Assembly: GCA_963576735.1 (NCBI GenBank)
Contig: OY755182.1
Coordinates: 1,426,001 to 1,490,000 of the forward strand
Source: Bedellia somnulentella
Lineage: Eukaryota > Arthropoda > Insecta > Lepidoptera > Bedelliidae
Direction of reading: 5' to 3'
DNA: 64,000 bases
Shown here: piece by piece, positions 38,576 through 53,400 of the stretch
Layout: each line of letters starts with the position of its first letter
Numbering within the stretch: position 1 is the stretch's first letter
Position numbers and translations under genes: made by a program
The notes under the pieces: generated by a model
The model's input: only the letters and a program-made list of their open reading frames with translations
What the model was told of the DNA's origin: nothing
The model's database searches: none

Positions 38576-41500
38576 ATGCGTGTGATTCTGTTTTTAGCGG
38601 GTGAGTAAAATGTATATTTTTTTAAAGATAGTTGCTAATATGTACTTTAAGCTCATTACTTCTTCTCTTTATCAATTTTGTGGTGACGATATATTTATAT
38701 TCTATTCTATACTAGTGGATCGTCCCAGCTTCGCACGGGTAGCGTTGTTTTTTTAAATATCTGAGGTTTCTTTCTTCAGTTCCTGCTTAAGCATTGTGAA
38801 ATTCAGCGCAATGTTTTCAATTTATTTAATTTATAGCACTCCCTAAACAGTGTAGTTTGGTGATTTTGAATGCGCTTTAATGAACGGTTCAGTATTTCCA
38901 TTTAATAGCAAATTTTGGATAAAACGCTATGAAATATTTATAACAATCTGAAAAATAAATCATTACGTGATGTAGGATGCAACTACTGGCGCCATCTAGT
39001 ATGTTATATATAAATTAGTAAAGATTTGGTTTTGGTCACGGGCGCGCTGGCTTATTTTATGTATAATTTCGGTGTTTGTCTACCGATTTCTATGATTCTT
39101 TTTTTATTGAATAGGTAATAATGTAACCTTTTTTAAATTAGGGATGAGTGAGAGTTTTACAAACGTAAGAGTAAACAAATATAATCAGAATGTTCCGAAC
39201 TGCTAAGCTATCAGGAATTACACGTGTTATTGTGAGTCAACCGTAAAAGATAGACATAAACTGTAAGGGATTTTTTTTAGATAATTTTATGAAGAATATT
39301 TCCGTCATGCATGATTTCTATGTAAGTTTAACCATTAAGGCTGCACACGCGACGGGAGCTTAAAAAATGGAGTAACTTCTCCCGTTTTCCCAAAATTCCC
39401 CTTTACTACTCTGCTGGAAAGTATACAAAAACCTGCGCGGGAGTATGAAGAATAATTGTACCAAGTTTCGTTAGAATCCCTCGAGTAGTTTTTGTTTACA
39501 TAAGGAACATACAAACCGACAGACAGACAAACAGACAGACAAAAATTTTACTGATTGCATTTTTGGCATCAGTATCGATCCCTCATCATCACCTGATAGT
39601 TATTTTGAAAATATATTTCATGTACAGAATTGACCTCTCTACAGATTTATTATAAGTATAGATATATATATACTATATATATATTCAATATAAGTGCAGT
39701 GCCAAGGCGCAGTTGGTATATAATATAACGACTATAATGCAGTGAAGCCTATTTTGTTTAAACATAACATAACATAAACGTTCACGCCGAATATCCACGG
39801 AGGAGTTGGCAGTTTGCTGTGTAGTGTTGGCTTAGAATAGCACTACCCCATTTCTTCCGGTGGGTGTACGTAAGAGGCGACTAACGGTATTGGGGCTTTT
39901 AAGGGATTTTTGGGCGATGCGGTTGGAGACCCATCACCAACAACCTTTACTTTACCATCTTTTCCCCACGCAACTTCCAAAAGTGGCTGAGGAATTTCTA
40001 ATTCCTTAGCTCTGGCTACCCCTTCTAGGGATTTACAGCCGTGAGTATATGTATGTATGTATGTGAGTTGGCAAAGGTACTAATTCTGATCTTTCTATTT
40101 CTTTTTTATCATTTGACAGGCGTCGCTGCTGCACTATGCGCCATTCCACGGGTGCCTCAACCCAGGGATCTGCTCGTCGAAAAACAAGATGAAGGATACG
40201 CCTTCAGTGTTGTTGGAAGTAAGTCAATAAGCATGGAAATAAACAATTAGTATACTTGGCATAGCACCTGCCCTGTCGAGGCAAACAAATAATCTGTAGC
40301 TAAAAAAATGTGGCGCTAGACGTAGTGGCAATGAGCTGGCATCGACACGTGGGTGGTCCGCGCGACTTACCAATACTTTTCTTATGATATAGAATGTTTG
40401 AATCAAAACCATGGAGGACCTATAGGCACTCCGAAGAAACTTCACGAACTGAACACTACAAGAAGCTGATTCAGTAACTCACTAGTCAAAGAACTCACAC
40501 TACATAGTTTTCACCACCCTCAAAAACAACAAGTCTCCTTTTTCATGAATGTACGTCAAATTACCGATATAAAAAAGATCTTTACTTCCACTGAACCGTA
40601 CTTAAAATTACGGCCATAAATCCCAAAGGGGTAGCCAGAGCTTCATAGCTAGACACAACTCAGCCACTTTTGGAAGTTGATAGGGGACAAGATGGTTGAA
40701 ATAAAGTATCGTTAGTGATGGGTCTCCAACCGCATCGCAGAAAAACCACTTAAAAAGCCCCATACTCTTAGTCGCCTCTTACGACACCCGTGGGTAGAAA
40801 GGGGTAGTGACAATCTAAGCCGGCACAACACGGCACTAAAACTAGAACTAAGAAAGTAACTTTAATTCCCAGACGACGGTCCGGTCCTGCTTGGAACCAT
40901 CGGTCGCAAAGTGGTGGACACCGACCTAGTGAGTTTGGTGACCAGTATGGTGCACGACGAGGCGTCTGGAGGGTGGAAGGTCAGCGTCGCGTGGGAGGGA
41001 CCTGCTGACCAAGTGTTCGAGGACTGCTTTGACTTTGGTGAGTTTATTTTGTCATTTTTGTCTCGTCAGTAGAGATAGCGATTTCAGAGCAGAAATAGAA
41101 ACAGTCTTATATTAATATTAATATATCTAGCATAGCTAGTACGAGTGCGAGCGACCTTTTAACTAGATATCCCGTGGTATAAAACAGCCATCTCTTACGC
41201 ACTTACTTAGTATCGTATACTGCCATCTCATTCTAACCGATATTGTGACGATAAAATAGCGCTCGTGCTAGACTCTGGTAATAAGTCAGTATTCTACGCA
41301 CGCGCACACGCACATACGCCAAATCGCTTTTTGAAATAAAAGTATTAATATTAGCGACATGATAGTCCAGTGGGTAGAACCCCCGCCCGAAAAACAGAAG
41401 GGCGTGAGTTCCAATCCTGGGACGGGCCTACACCAATTTGTCTTTTCTAAAGTCATATGTGTGGTTAATTTATCATGGTTGCTAACGGTGAGGGAAAACA

Positions 41501-44448
41501 TCGTGAGGAAACCCACATGGCTGAGTTGTCATGTGACAGTGTATTCGTACAAAACGGCGATAGGCCTGCCCCCTATCACGTGAGTACACTGTCTAGGCAA
41601 AACGTGGGTACCTTCTCTGGAAACTAGATGGCGCTTGCCATGTGAGTTCAGGAGTATTGGTACCTCTGCCAACCCCTTCGGGGATAAACGGCGTGAACGT
41701 TATATGTTCATGTAATATTATTGAAAGTAGATACCTACCTACTTAAATAAGTTGAAAAGAAAACTCAAATCTGTTAATATTTTATTTATATTCTTCAACA
41801 CTTCTCCCTGCATTAAGTTTTATTCACTGAAATCTGAAAACTATTTATTAAAACATAAAATTCTAAATTCCAACTGTAAGAAACTCTATTAAAATCTTAG
41901 ATAAAATATTATTCAAGAGAGTGAGCGGTCACATAAATGGGGCTCAGGCGGTACCTTACAACCAATACAAACCTGGATGACAGCAACAATTAAATAATAG
42001 TAGTTAATCATTTTATAAAAGGTCTGAAGGTATGTTTTGGTATGTTATGATAGAAAAAGAACAAAAAAAAGTTCACGGAAACTTTTTCTTCCAAATTGAA
42101 AGATAATGTGAGGATCGTTTCACTCATAAATACTGCAATATTATATTGCATTTATCGTTTAAGGTTTCACCTAAAAATCTACACTATGATCGCACATTTT
42201 TTTGTTTTGATTGGAACAAAAAACAATCTTACTTCTGATAGGAAGACGTAACAAAAAACACTACAAATTTGCAATAACATACACACTATCTAATCAATTT
42301 ATCACGTTTTGACACTCATCAATAAACCCCTTACACTGCCCCTTCAGATAACAATTGACAATTGAAACTGTAATCGCAAAAAAACAGACTCCCAAGTACC
42401 TAAAAGGGAGTTCTATTATCTTATCAATGTTCATAACAACATATCTAAGTTCTTAAGAAGGGGCAATCAGTGAATCAGGATTTTGATGTCATCCGATTTT
42501 AATTAATTTAAACATATATTTAGACAAACATTTAGCTGTATAGTGTCGGCTTAGAATAGCACTACCTCATTTCTTCCGGTGGGTGTAAGTTACAGGCTAC
42601 TAACTGTATTGGGGCCTTAAAAGGATTTTTGGGCGATGCGGTTGGAGACCCATCACCAACAACCTATATTTCACCATCTTTTCCCCACGCAACTTCCAAA
42701 AGTGGCTGAGGAATTTCTAATTCCCTAGCTCTGGCTACCCCTTCAAGGGATTTATAGCCGTGAGTATATGTATGTGTTTCAACAGCCTAATGTAATGTCA
42801 TAACATATAACGCCGAATAATTTAGTTTGTCAGCGCATTGTTTTGTCATGTTACTATTGCAATCCGTCTTGTAGTTTCAATACACAGAGTTTATAATCTT
42901 TACGTTTGATTTTGGAAGAAATAAAGTTTTTTTTAAATCAATATATATATTTGGTGCCGTGTAGTGTCGGCTTACTCCTTCCATACCTTTCGATCCCATT
43001 ATTTTCGATAAAGAATTAACATTTCGATCCCATTATGACTATCTAATCCGGTCTTGCAACAAAATTCTTGGCTTTATCAGTCGGGTGACAAAAGGTATGA
43101 AGAACCCCCGATCTAGTATATTTCTTTATAATAGTTTCATTAGATCAAAATTAGAATATTGTTCAGTTATTTGGAACCCATATTACAAAAATCACATTAA
43201 GTCAATAGAAAATATACAAGAAAAATTCTTAAGAATGTTATCGTTTAGGTTTAACTTAAAATATAAATGTCGCAACTATGATCTACGATTAAGCTACTTC
43301 AACGTGACGCGTCTAGAACACCGTCGTACTAATATATCTCTTATCACTTTACATAAAATTATTCATGGTTCACTAAATACTTGTCTTTTATCAAATATGT
43401 CTCTCAATACAATATATAGATCACGTAGAAAGAAACAGGATCTATTCACATTACCTGTTAGTCCCACTTTACGTTCTCATCATAACCCTATTATTCATAT
43501 GCAGCGAATATATAACTCTGTCTCATCTCAACACGATCTTGATGTCTTTCTTAGTCTTACCCAATTTAAACATAAGCTTAAACATATCTCGTACAATATA
43601 TAATTCATTATTTACTGTTTATTATAATTACTAGTGGATCGTCCCAGCTTCGCACGGGTAGCGTTGTTTTTTTAAATATCTGAGGTTTCTTTCTTCAGTC
43701 ACTGCTCAAGCATTGTGAAATTCAGCGCAATGTTTTCAATTTATTAAATTTATAGCACTCCCTAAACAGTGTAGTTTGGTGATTTTGAATGCGCTTTAAT
43801 GAACGGTTCAGTATTTCCGTTTAATAGCAAATTTTGGAATAAAACGCTATGAAGTATTTATAACAATCTAAAAAATAAATCATTACGTAATGTAGGATGC
43901 AACTACTGGCGCCATCTAGTATGTTATATGTAAATTAGTAAAGATTTGGTTTTGGTCACGGGCGCGATGGCTTATTTTATGTATAATTTCGGTGTTTCTC
44001 TACCGATTTCTATGATTCTTTTTTTATTGAATAGGTAATAATGTTACCTTTTTTAAATTAGGGATAAAAGAATGGTTTACAAACGTAAGAGTAAACAAAT
44101 ATAATCAGAATGTTCCGAACTGCTAAGCTATCAGGAATTACACGTGTTATTGTGAGTCAACCGTAAAAGATAGACATAAACTGTTGAGGATTTTTTTTAA
44201 GGTAATTTCATGAAAAATATTTCCGTAATACATGATTTCTATGTAAGTTTTACCATTAAGGCTGCACACGCGACGGAAGCTTAAAAAATGGAGTAACTTC
44301 TCCCGTTTTCCCAAAATTTCCCAAAATTCCCCTTTACTACTCTGCTGGAAAGTATACAAAAACCTGCGCAGGAGTATGAAAAATAATTGTACCAAGTTTC
44401 GTTAGAATCTGTCGAGTAGTTTTTGTTTCCATAAGGAACATACAAACC

Positions 44449-44490
<42 letters not shown>

Positions 44491-47400
44491 AATTTTACTG
44501 ATTGCATTTTTGGCATCAGTATCGATCCCTAATCATCACCTGATAGTTATTTTGAAAATATATTTCATGTACAGAATTGACCTCTCTACAGATTTATTAT
44601 AAGTAAAGATAGATAGATTATGTATACAATATTGTATGTATTTATTTTCTTCAGTATGTTAAGTAACATGTAAATAGACGATGGTAGACTTAGTAATAAG
44701 TTAAATAATTGTGCAAGTTGTCAACACACCTAGTAGGGTGGTTTTCATATATTTTATAAAAAAATGTTTTTCAAACGTGTATTGTTAACTGCCTGTTGTG
44801 TGATGCAAATAAATAAATAAATAAATAAATACCCCTTGCGGTTGGAGAATCACCACCAACGATACTTCATTTTTACCATATTGACCCTATCTAAAGAGAA
44901 TCTATGAAAGAGATCTATAGAGCCAATGTGGAAGGTAATGTTAGTAGAGGACGTCCTCGGAGGACACATTTGGATCAAATAGAAAATGTGCTCAAAAAGG
45001 CAGGTGTCCGAAGTATGAAGCTAGAGAGGTTTGCCAGGATCGTACAAAGTGGCGATCGATAGTCTCTGCCTACCCCAATGGGAACTAACGGCGTGAGAAT
45101 ATGTATGTATGTTAGTCCCTATCAACTTCCGAATATGCCTGAGGAGTTTCTAGCTTTAAAGCTCTGTCTACCCCTAATTGGGATTTATGACCGTGAGTAT
45201 ATGTATGTGTATGGTTTGTTAAACCGTACACATACATATGTATGTGGACCGTGAGTATATGTATGTGGATGGGAAAACATCGTGAGGAAACCCACATGGC
45301 TGAGTTGTACTTAGTCATGTGACAGTGTATTCGTACAAAACGGCGATAGGCCTGCCCCCTATCACGTGAGTACACTGTCTAAGCAAAACGTGGGTACCTT
45401 CTCTGGAAACTAGATGGCGCTTGCCATGTGAGTTCAGGAGTATTGGTACCTCTGCCAACCCCTTCGGGGATAAACGGCGTGAACGTTTATGTTTATGTTT
45501 ATGTTATATGGTTTGTTAACGCACGTGTATTGTACTCAACACCGCTTCAAAATCCACAATCCCTGAGCGATTTCATCCATAACGTGCAGCTCGAAACATC
45601 GAATAATTTATTTCTAGGTGATGTGCAGCAAATCTAAAGTTTAATTATATTTTTTCAATCAGGTGACAAACAATGGTACGGCGGTCCAGAGCAAAAAGAA
45701 CAATACTGGCCGATTCAGAAATCAAAACTTCAGAAGTACTCCATCATTTCAAAAGAGGACGACAACGCTGCTGTTTCTGAAAGATACTGGCTCAATTCTG
45801 CAGGACAATATTTCTACATTCACCCCGAAGCACCACTATTTGTTGACCACCATAATGTCCTTGATAACCACGTCTGTTTTATCGCTGAAGTAGCAGCACC
45901 TTACTCTTTGAAGAGGACAAGAAATGTCCTGCAGTACGATATATGGTTCTTCGAAAACGCAAAGGTAGCACACCAGCATGCCGTTGACACTTATCTCGGA
46001 AAGCCATCTGATGTTCCTGACTACAGGATGATCCAGTACCCAATTTGGTCCACCTGGGCTCGATACTCAAGAGAGATAGATCAAGATAAACTCTGGACTT
46101 TTGCCAATGAAATTGCTGACAGCGGATACCCAAATGCACAATTCGAAATTGACGATCTTTGGGAGATTTGCTACGGATCTCTAACTGTTGATGAGAGGAA
46201 GCTTCCGAATTTCGCTGAGTTGATTCAGGATATCAAGAAGCTCGGTTTTAGAGTGACAATTTGGGTTCATCCATTCATCAACAAAGACTGTGATCCTTGG
46301 TATACTGAAGCTTTGGATAATGGGTACGTAGAGATCAGTTGTTAATGGCTTATGTCTGTTAGTAATTTTTATACTAGTAGCGATAAAAATAATGTCTCAT
46401 AGAAGTTTTAGTTGTAATAGTGAAATTGGTATTTTAATTTTATGCTGTGTAGTGTCGGCATAGAATAGCACTACCCCATCTCTTCCCGTGGGTGTCGTAG
46501 AAGTCGACTAAGGGAAAAGGGCTTTTTTCATCTTTGCCCCTACACCAATCCAAGGTCTGCCGTGCCGAGGGATGCGTGGCCAGGGGTGAGCCTGGTCGTT
46601 AGCGTGCCGCCGTCCCGGAGCCTGGTGAACTCCGGGTACTAAATAACCTTACCTAGTCAAGCGGGGCTCTGGCTAGGCGGACAGTATATTTCCCTTGCTT
46701 TACGTGGGAACCGAATGTGTTTAGAAACTACAATTAAACGCGGTGGCGGCGATGTGGCTCGCCACTCATCACGCCGTGGTTCCTCACGGGGCGAAAAGTG
46801 GGCTAAAGAGACCCGCTTTAGTACGATGAATGTGTGTGGAGGGATGCATGAAAAATTAGATGAAGTATGTTTGATTATGGAAGAAAGAAAACTAGATTTT
46901 CTGTGTGTAAATGAAACGAAGCGCAAGGGAAAAGAGGTTTCACAACTTGGCCCATTTACAGCTATCTGGTCGGGAGTTACCGAGAGTGATAGAGCTTGCC
47001 AAGGCGTGGGACTTCTCATATCTGAAAGGATGGCTAAGTGCATGAAAGATTATGCGTGTGTGAGTCCAAGGCTCCTATGGATAAAGGTGAAGGTAGGGCT
47101 TGTCCGGATGCGCATAATTTGCGTGTATGCTCCGGACATGTCCAGATCACTATCCGAGAGGGAGGAGTTTTGGAATCTGTTAGACGATGTTGCGAATGGG
47201 TGTGATGAAAATGAGAAAATTGTTATGTTAGGAGATTTTAATGGTTGGGTTGGTGTGTCACGCAACGGTTGTGAAAGAGTTTTAGGAAAGTTTGGTGATA
47301 AAAGAGTGAACGAGAATGGTGAGAAAGTGATTGATGTATGTTTGGAGAGGAATCTTTGTGTTACAAACACGTTGTTTGAACACAAAGATATCCATATGTA

Positions 47401-50400
47401 TACTAGACAGAGAGGAAGCGAGAGAAGTATGATAGATTTTGTGATAGTGGATGAAAGGCTAAGAGCAAAGGTTGTTGACACCAGAGTCCATAGGGGCATT
47501 AACGTTGGCACAGACCACTTTCTCGTGATATCTCGATTAAGGGGACTGTGCACGCGTTGGCGTCACAGGGCCAAAGTGTCGACAACTGAATTTGCGAGAA
47601 TAAAAGTGGAGAAATTGGAAGAGGATGAAAATATTAGATATGAATATATGAAGAAATTGGACGACAGGCTAAGTTGCGTGGAGATGAAGGATGAATTGGA
47701 AATAGAAGAAGTATGGGATGTGCTCAAATCGTCAATGGTTGAATGTGCGACGGAAGTATGTGGATTGAGTAAAAGAACAAATAGACCACCAACAAGTTGG
47801 TGGGATAAAGATGTGAAAGAGGCAGTTGGAGATAAGAAGAAAGCTTGGTTAGATTTACTAGCGATTAAAGCTAGTAAACGAATGGATGCGAGAGTAACAG
47901 ATGATGTAGTGAAGAACAGTGAAGATGAATATAAGAGAGTTAAGAATGAGGTTAAGAAGAAAATAGAAAAGAAAAAGCGTGATCTGATAGAATGGTGTGA
48001 GAGGAAACTCTCTTATAATTTCCGGAATAACCAAAAGTTGTTCTGGAAATATATCCGGAAAGAAAAGGGAGTTTCCCAAAACACGAGAGTGAATGTTGTG
48101 AGAGATGAACAGGGTGAATTGGCGACGGATGAAAGTAGCATAAGACGAGTATGGAAGAACTATTTTGAGGGACTCTTTGAAAAAGAGGATTCATCCATTT
48201 CTTCGCCAATCAGCAGTAATGTTGATTGGAACGACGTTATGGGTGACTTTAGTGACAGTGAGATCAGTATGGAAGAAATAATGAAAGCAATGAAAAGTAT
48301 GAAACTAGGGAAAGCGGCAGGGTATGACAGGATAAACACTGAAATGCTGAGGGCTGGTAAAGGGGTGGTGGCTTCCTGGTTGTACTTCCTTTTCCAAAAA
48401 TGCTGGTCGAGTGGCAAAGTGCCACAAGACTGGTGCAAAGCGGTAATTGTGCCTTTATATAAAGGAAAGGGGTCACACCAGGAGGCTAGAAACTACCGTG
48501 GAATTAGCCTACTCAGCATTGTCGGTAAATTGTATGCAAAGGTTTTGATTGAAAGAGTGATGAATGAAACGGATGATAAAATTTGGGAAGTGCAAGCAGG
48601 ATTAAGAAAGGGAAAGGGATGTATGGACCAAATCTTCTCTTTAAGGAGCATCACCGAAAAGTTCTTAGCTAAGAACCGAAAGGTGTATTGCTCCTTCATT
48701 GATTTAGAGAAGGCGTATGATAGGGTGGTAAGAAAGTGTTTATGGGAGGTGTTATCCAAGTTCGGTTTGGGGAGTCGACTTATACGTGCACTGGTATCAC
48801 TCTATGAGGATTCCAGTGCATGTGTGAGAGTAAACGGGGAAAATACTGACTGGTTCGGGATCTCTCGGGGTGTCCGACAGGGTTGTGTAGCTTCCCCGTG
48901 GCTCTTCAATTTGTTCATGGATGACTGTTTAACAGAGTTGCGTGAAAGTGATTATGGATTGAGAATGGGTGGATTCATCATCAAATGCCTCTTATATGCC
49001 GACGATCAAGTGCTACTTGCATCATCGGTGGAAGAGTTGCAAGAGATGATGAATATTGCATGTGCGTCTTTTGAAAAAAAGGGAATGAGGGTGAATGTGG
49101 ATAAAACAAAAACTATGGTTTTTGAGAGAGAGGTGAATATGACCGAATGCGTGATTGAGATTAATGGTAAGAAAGTGGAACAAGTGAAAGAGTTTGTATA
49201 TTTGGGAAGTTTGTTTACTAGGGATGGAAAGTGTGATGAAGATATCGAGAGAAGAGTGAAAAAGGGTAATGCGGTAAATGGAGCACTGGATAGTCTAATG
49301 TCTAGTCAGTCGGTGTCTGAAAAGGCCCGAATGGCTGTGCATGATGCTGTCCTCGTTCCTACGCTTATGTATGGCAGTGAATGTTGGGTGTGGCAGAAGA
49401 AGCATGAAAGTAGAGTGAATGCAGTAGAAATGAGATCCCTCAGAAAAGTGTGTAATGTAAGGTTATGTGATCGTGTGAGGAATGATGTGATTCGTGAAAG
49501 GTGTGGTGTAAAAGATGATATTGTAAGAAAGATAGAAAAAGGAATGTTGAGATGGTTTGGGCACATAGAGAGGATGGATGACAGTAAATTGGTGAAAGAG
49601 ATATATAGAGCCAATGTGGAAGGTAATGTTAGTAGAGGACGACCTCGGAGGACACATTTGGATCAAATAGAAAATGTGCTCAAAAAGGCAGGTGTCCGCA
49701 GTATGAAGAATAAAAGAGCATGTATGAAAAGATTGATGGATGTAAACGAAGCCAGAGAGGTTTGCCAGGATCGTACAAAGTGGCGATCGATAGTCTCTGC
49801 CTACCCCAATGGGAACTAACGGCGTGAGAATATGTATGTATGTATGTATGTATTTTAATTATCTTGATACACTTTATGATTATAATATCTTATTGGATAT
49901 TATAAATGTGTCGTGTAGTGTCGGCTTACTATAACACTACCCCATTTCTACCCGTGGGTGATCGTAAGAGGGGACTAAGGGTATAGGGGCTTATTAAGTG
50001 ATTTTTGGGCGATGTGGTTGGAGACCCGTCACCAAAAACATTTATTATTACCATCTTTTCCCCAATCAACTTCCAAAAGTGGCTGAGGAATGTTTCATTC
50101 CAAAGCTCTGGCTACCCCGTTAAGGGATTTATAGCCGTGAGTATATGTATAATACTGGTTAGCTATTTACTAACTCAGTTCATCGTTCACGACGTATACC
50201 CCCGTAAGAGTGGCAGAGGTACTAATACATCTGAAACCACGCTTTGGTTCATAACCTCATTACTTTCTATGTCATCACATTTTCCACACTTTAATTTCTT
50301 AAGTGACTCAGGATATTCTGATGTTTCTGTCTATTTGGGCTTTACAGCCGTATATATATGGACGTCTGTACTTTTCACTTCACTTATAAAATGTACCATA

Positions 50401-53400
50401 ACATAACATATACTCACGGCTATAATTCCCTAGAAGGGGTAGCCAGAGCTTCGGAATAAGAAATTCCTCAGCCACTTTTGGAAGTTGAGTGGGAAAAAGA
50501 TGGTAAAATAAAGGTTTTTGGTGATGAGTCTCCAACCGCATCTAAAATCCCTCAAAAAGCCCCAATATCCTTAGTCGCCTCTTACGTACACCCACGGATA
50601 GAAATGGGGTAGTGCTATTCTAAGCCGATACTACACAGCAATAAAATATAACATCATATTAAAAGGAGCCATATCAATTACTTGTTTCCGTGTCTAGCTA
50701 CCTAGTGGTAAACGAAGAAGGCAGTCCCGACACGTCGTGGTGGAACAACAACGGGTCGGTGCCGGCGTACGTGGACTTCACTCGGCCGGCCGCGGCCGCG
50801 TGGTGGGCGGACAGGGTGCGCCGCGTGCTCCATACCTATGATATTGATAGCGTCAAGTTCGACGCTGGGGAGTCTAGTTGGTCACCGCAGGTATGGTTTT
50901 GATTGCATTGTGCGTTTATTGTAATTGTAATGTCGAAGGAAATACATATTTAAACTGTTAATGGTTAAAATGTTTTGTAAACCATATTCTTTTTTAAAAC
51001 AAACATTATCCCTTAAGAGCTTATTCCATTTGTCTGAATTCAGACGTCTGAAAGCGCGTGCGTTAAGCTGGCGTACCATGAAGCTGTATCGAGCTGGTTA
51101 CTATGTCAAAAAACTCTGCCTAAATAGTGCCTAATTAGTGTAAAACTAAAAAAATAGTGCCTCTTTAGTTTAGGAAATAAACACCATTCACTGTGTACGT
51201 TTTCACTATTTAAGCAGAGTTTTTTGACATAGTAACCAGCTCGATACAGCTTCATGGTACGCCAGCTTAACGCACGCGCTTTCAGACGTCTGAATTCAGA
51301 CAAATGGAATAAGCTCTTTATCATTTGTCACCTTATAAAAAAAATACGGAGAGAAACAGACCAACAAATGATTCTTATTAATAGTGTGTACTTGGGGCCA
51401 AAGAGCTGACTCAATACTTTCGAACATCACAACATTCTATCATTTGGGGTTCAAAATAATCGCGCCATCTTTAAATCTCATAGTAAATTCACACCCCCTA
51501 GTCAAAACTAAGTACTACTCAGCCATATAGGAATGAATTTGAATGTTATTGTTCATGAAAACCTCATGTGGGGATTATTGCTAATAAATAAAGAATAAAT
51601 AAAGAAAAAAGGAAAGCGACGGGGGCGTATACCCGAGGTCGCGGGTTCGATTCCCGCCTGTGTCGAAATTTTTCTTTCCCTTATTTATTCTTTATTTATT
51701 AGGTATAGGAATGAATCTTACAAACTGTTAGAAGTCCCTAATCTTGCATGTATCAGATCCCAGTGCAAAACGGAGACATCGAGCTGCACCCGGGGAACAT
51801 CGTGCAAGACTACGTGAGAACTGTAGCCAAGTTTGGACCTATGATTGAGATCAGATCCGGAATGAGGTGAGATAATTGGCATTAAAAAAATTAAAAAATC
51901 ATTTGATTCTATAATTGTTACAGAAGTCCAGAATCTCTGATGAATTACTGAGAAGCTACTCATTTTGACAGAACCTACATACATACATATACTCACGGCT
52001 ATAAATCCCTAGAAGGGGTAGCCAGAGCTAAGGAATTAGAATTTCCTCAGCCACTTTTGGAAGTTGAGTGGGGAAAAGATGGTAAAATAAAGATTGTTGG
52101 TGATGGGTCTCCAACCGCATCGCCCAAAAATCCCTTAAAAGCCCCAATACCGTTAGTCGCCTCTTACGGGCTTATTCCGATTATCCACCCTAAAAAATCC
52201 TCCCTAAGTCGGATATTCGGAAACGCATGTCCGATTATCCACCCTGAACGGGGTGGATAATCGGAATTCATAATAAAATGTTTCTTCCGATTTTCTACCC
52301 TGCCTACGTACAGTCCTTTACAGGAACATGTAAATTATTATTTATTGTGTGTCAGTGGTGAAAAGACCCTAAGTTTTAATTTTGTTATTTTTTGTTACGA
52401 GTTTCTTTCTTGTTATGGTTTCATTTGTCACAACAGTCAATTTAAATGGTTTTCACCCAAATCTACAGGTGCTTACCTGCAATTTTTTTATTTTTTTTTA
52501 AGATTACTTAAGTTTTTCGTTTAACAATAAATATTAAATTAAAACTTTCCACCAGGATAATTTTATTCAGACTGTAAGTAGGAAAGTAGGTATGTATATT
52601 TTAAAAGTTTCATGTTATTTCTCTAAACCAATTTTCTACTTAGGTTAATTGTACTTGATAAACCCTGATGTATAAAAATAAAAACAATTCTGATGTATCT
52701 ACCTGCCGCATACAAAAGTGTAAAATATTAATTTATGGAGCTGTAGGTCTAATTGTTTCTTTTATAACTGTGTACATTTGTAATGTAAACGACTGTTTGT
52801 TTCCTAAATAAATGAAAATAAAATAAAATAAAATAAAATATCTCTGTTGAAGTTTCTTGGACCAGGTTGTGAGTATGTTTCTGTGAATGACTGTACTTGG
52901 GGTAAAAAATCGGAAGAAACATTTTATTATGAATTCCGATTATCCACCCCGTTCAGGGTGGATAATCGGACATGCGTTTCCGAATATCCGACTTAGGGAG
53001 GATTTTTTAGGGTGGATAATCGGAATAAGCCCTCTTACGTACTCCCACCGGAAGAAATGGGGTAGTGCTATTCTAAGCCGACACTACACAGCCGACAGAC
53101 CCTATGAATGTTAAAACAGTCATTTAAAAAAAAACGACCTGTGGACATACATCAGCTTTTATAATGATAGGGATACATCGTTTGCATATCAATCATACTT
53201 TTTGGATTGAGTAACGGTTCTGTTCAATTATAAGTTATATACTCGTACTTACATAGGTTGTATCAACTTCTCTTTACATCAATAAATTGATAAAGCTTCT
53301 CTGAATAAACATTTCCACATTTCCAGAACCCAAGACCTGCCAGTCTTCATCCGTATGGTAGACAAAGACACATATTGGGGATTCAACAACGGCCTGGTCA

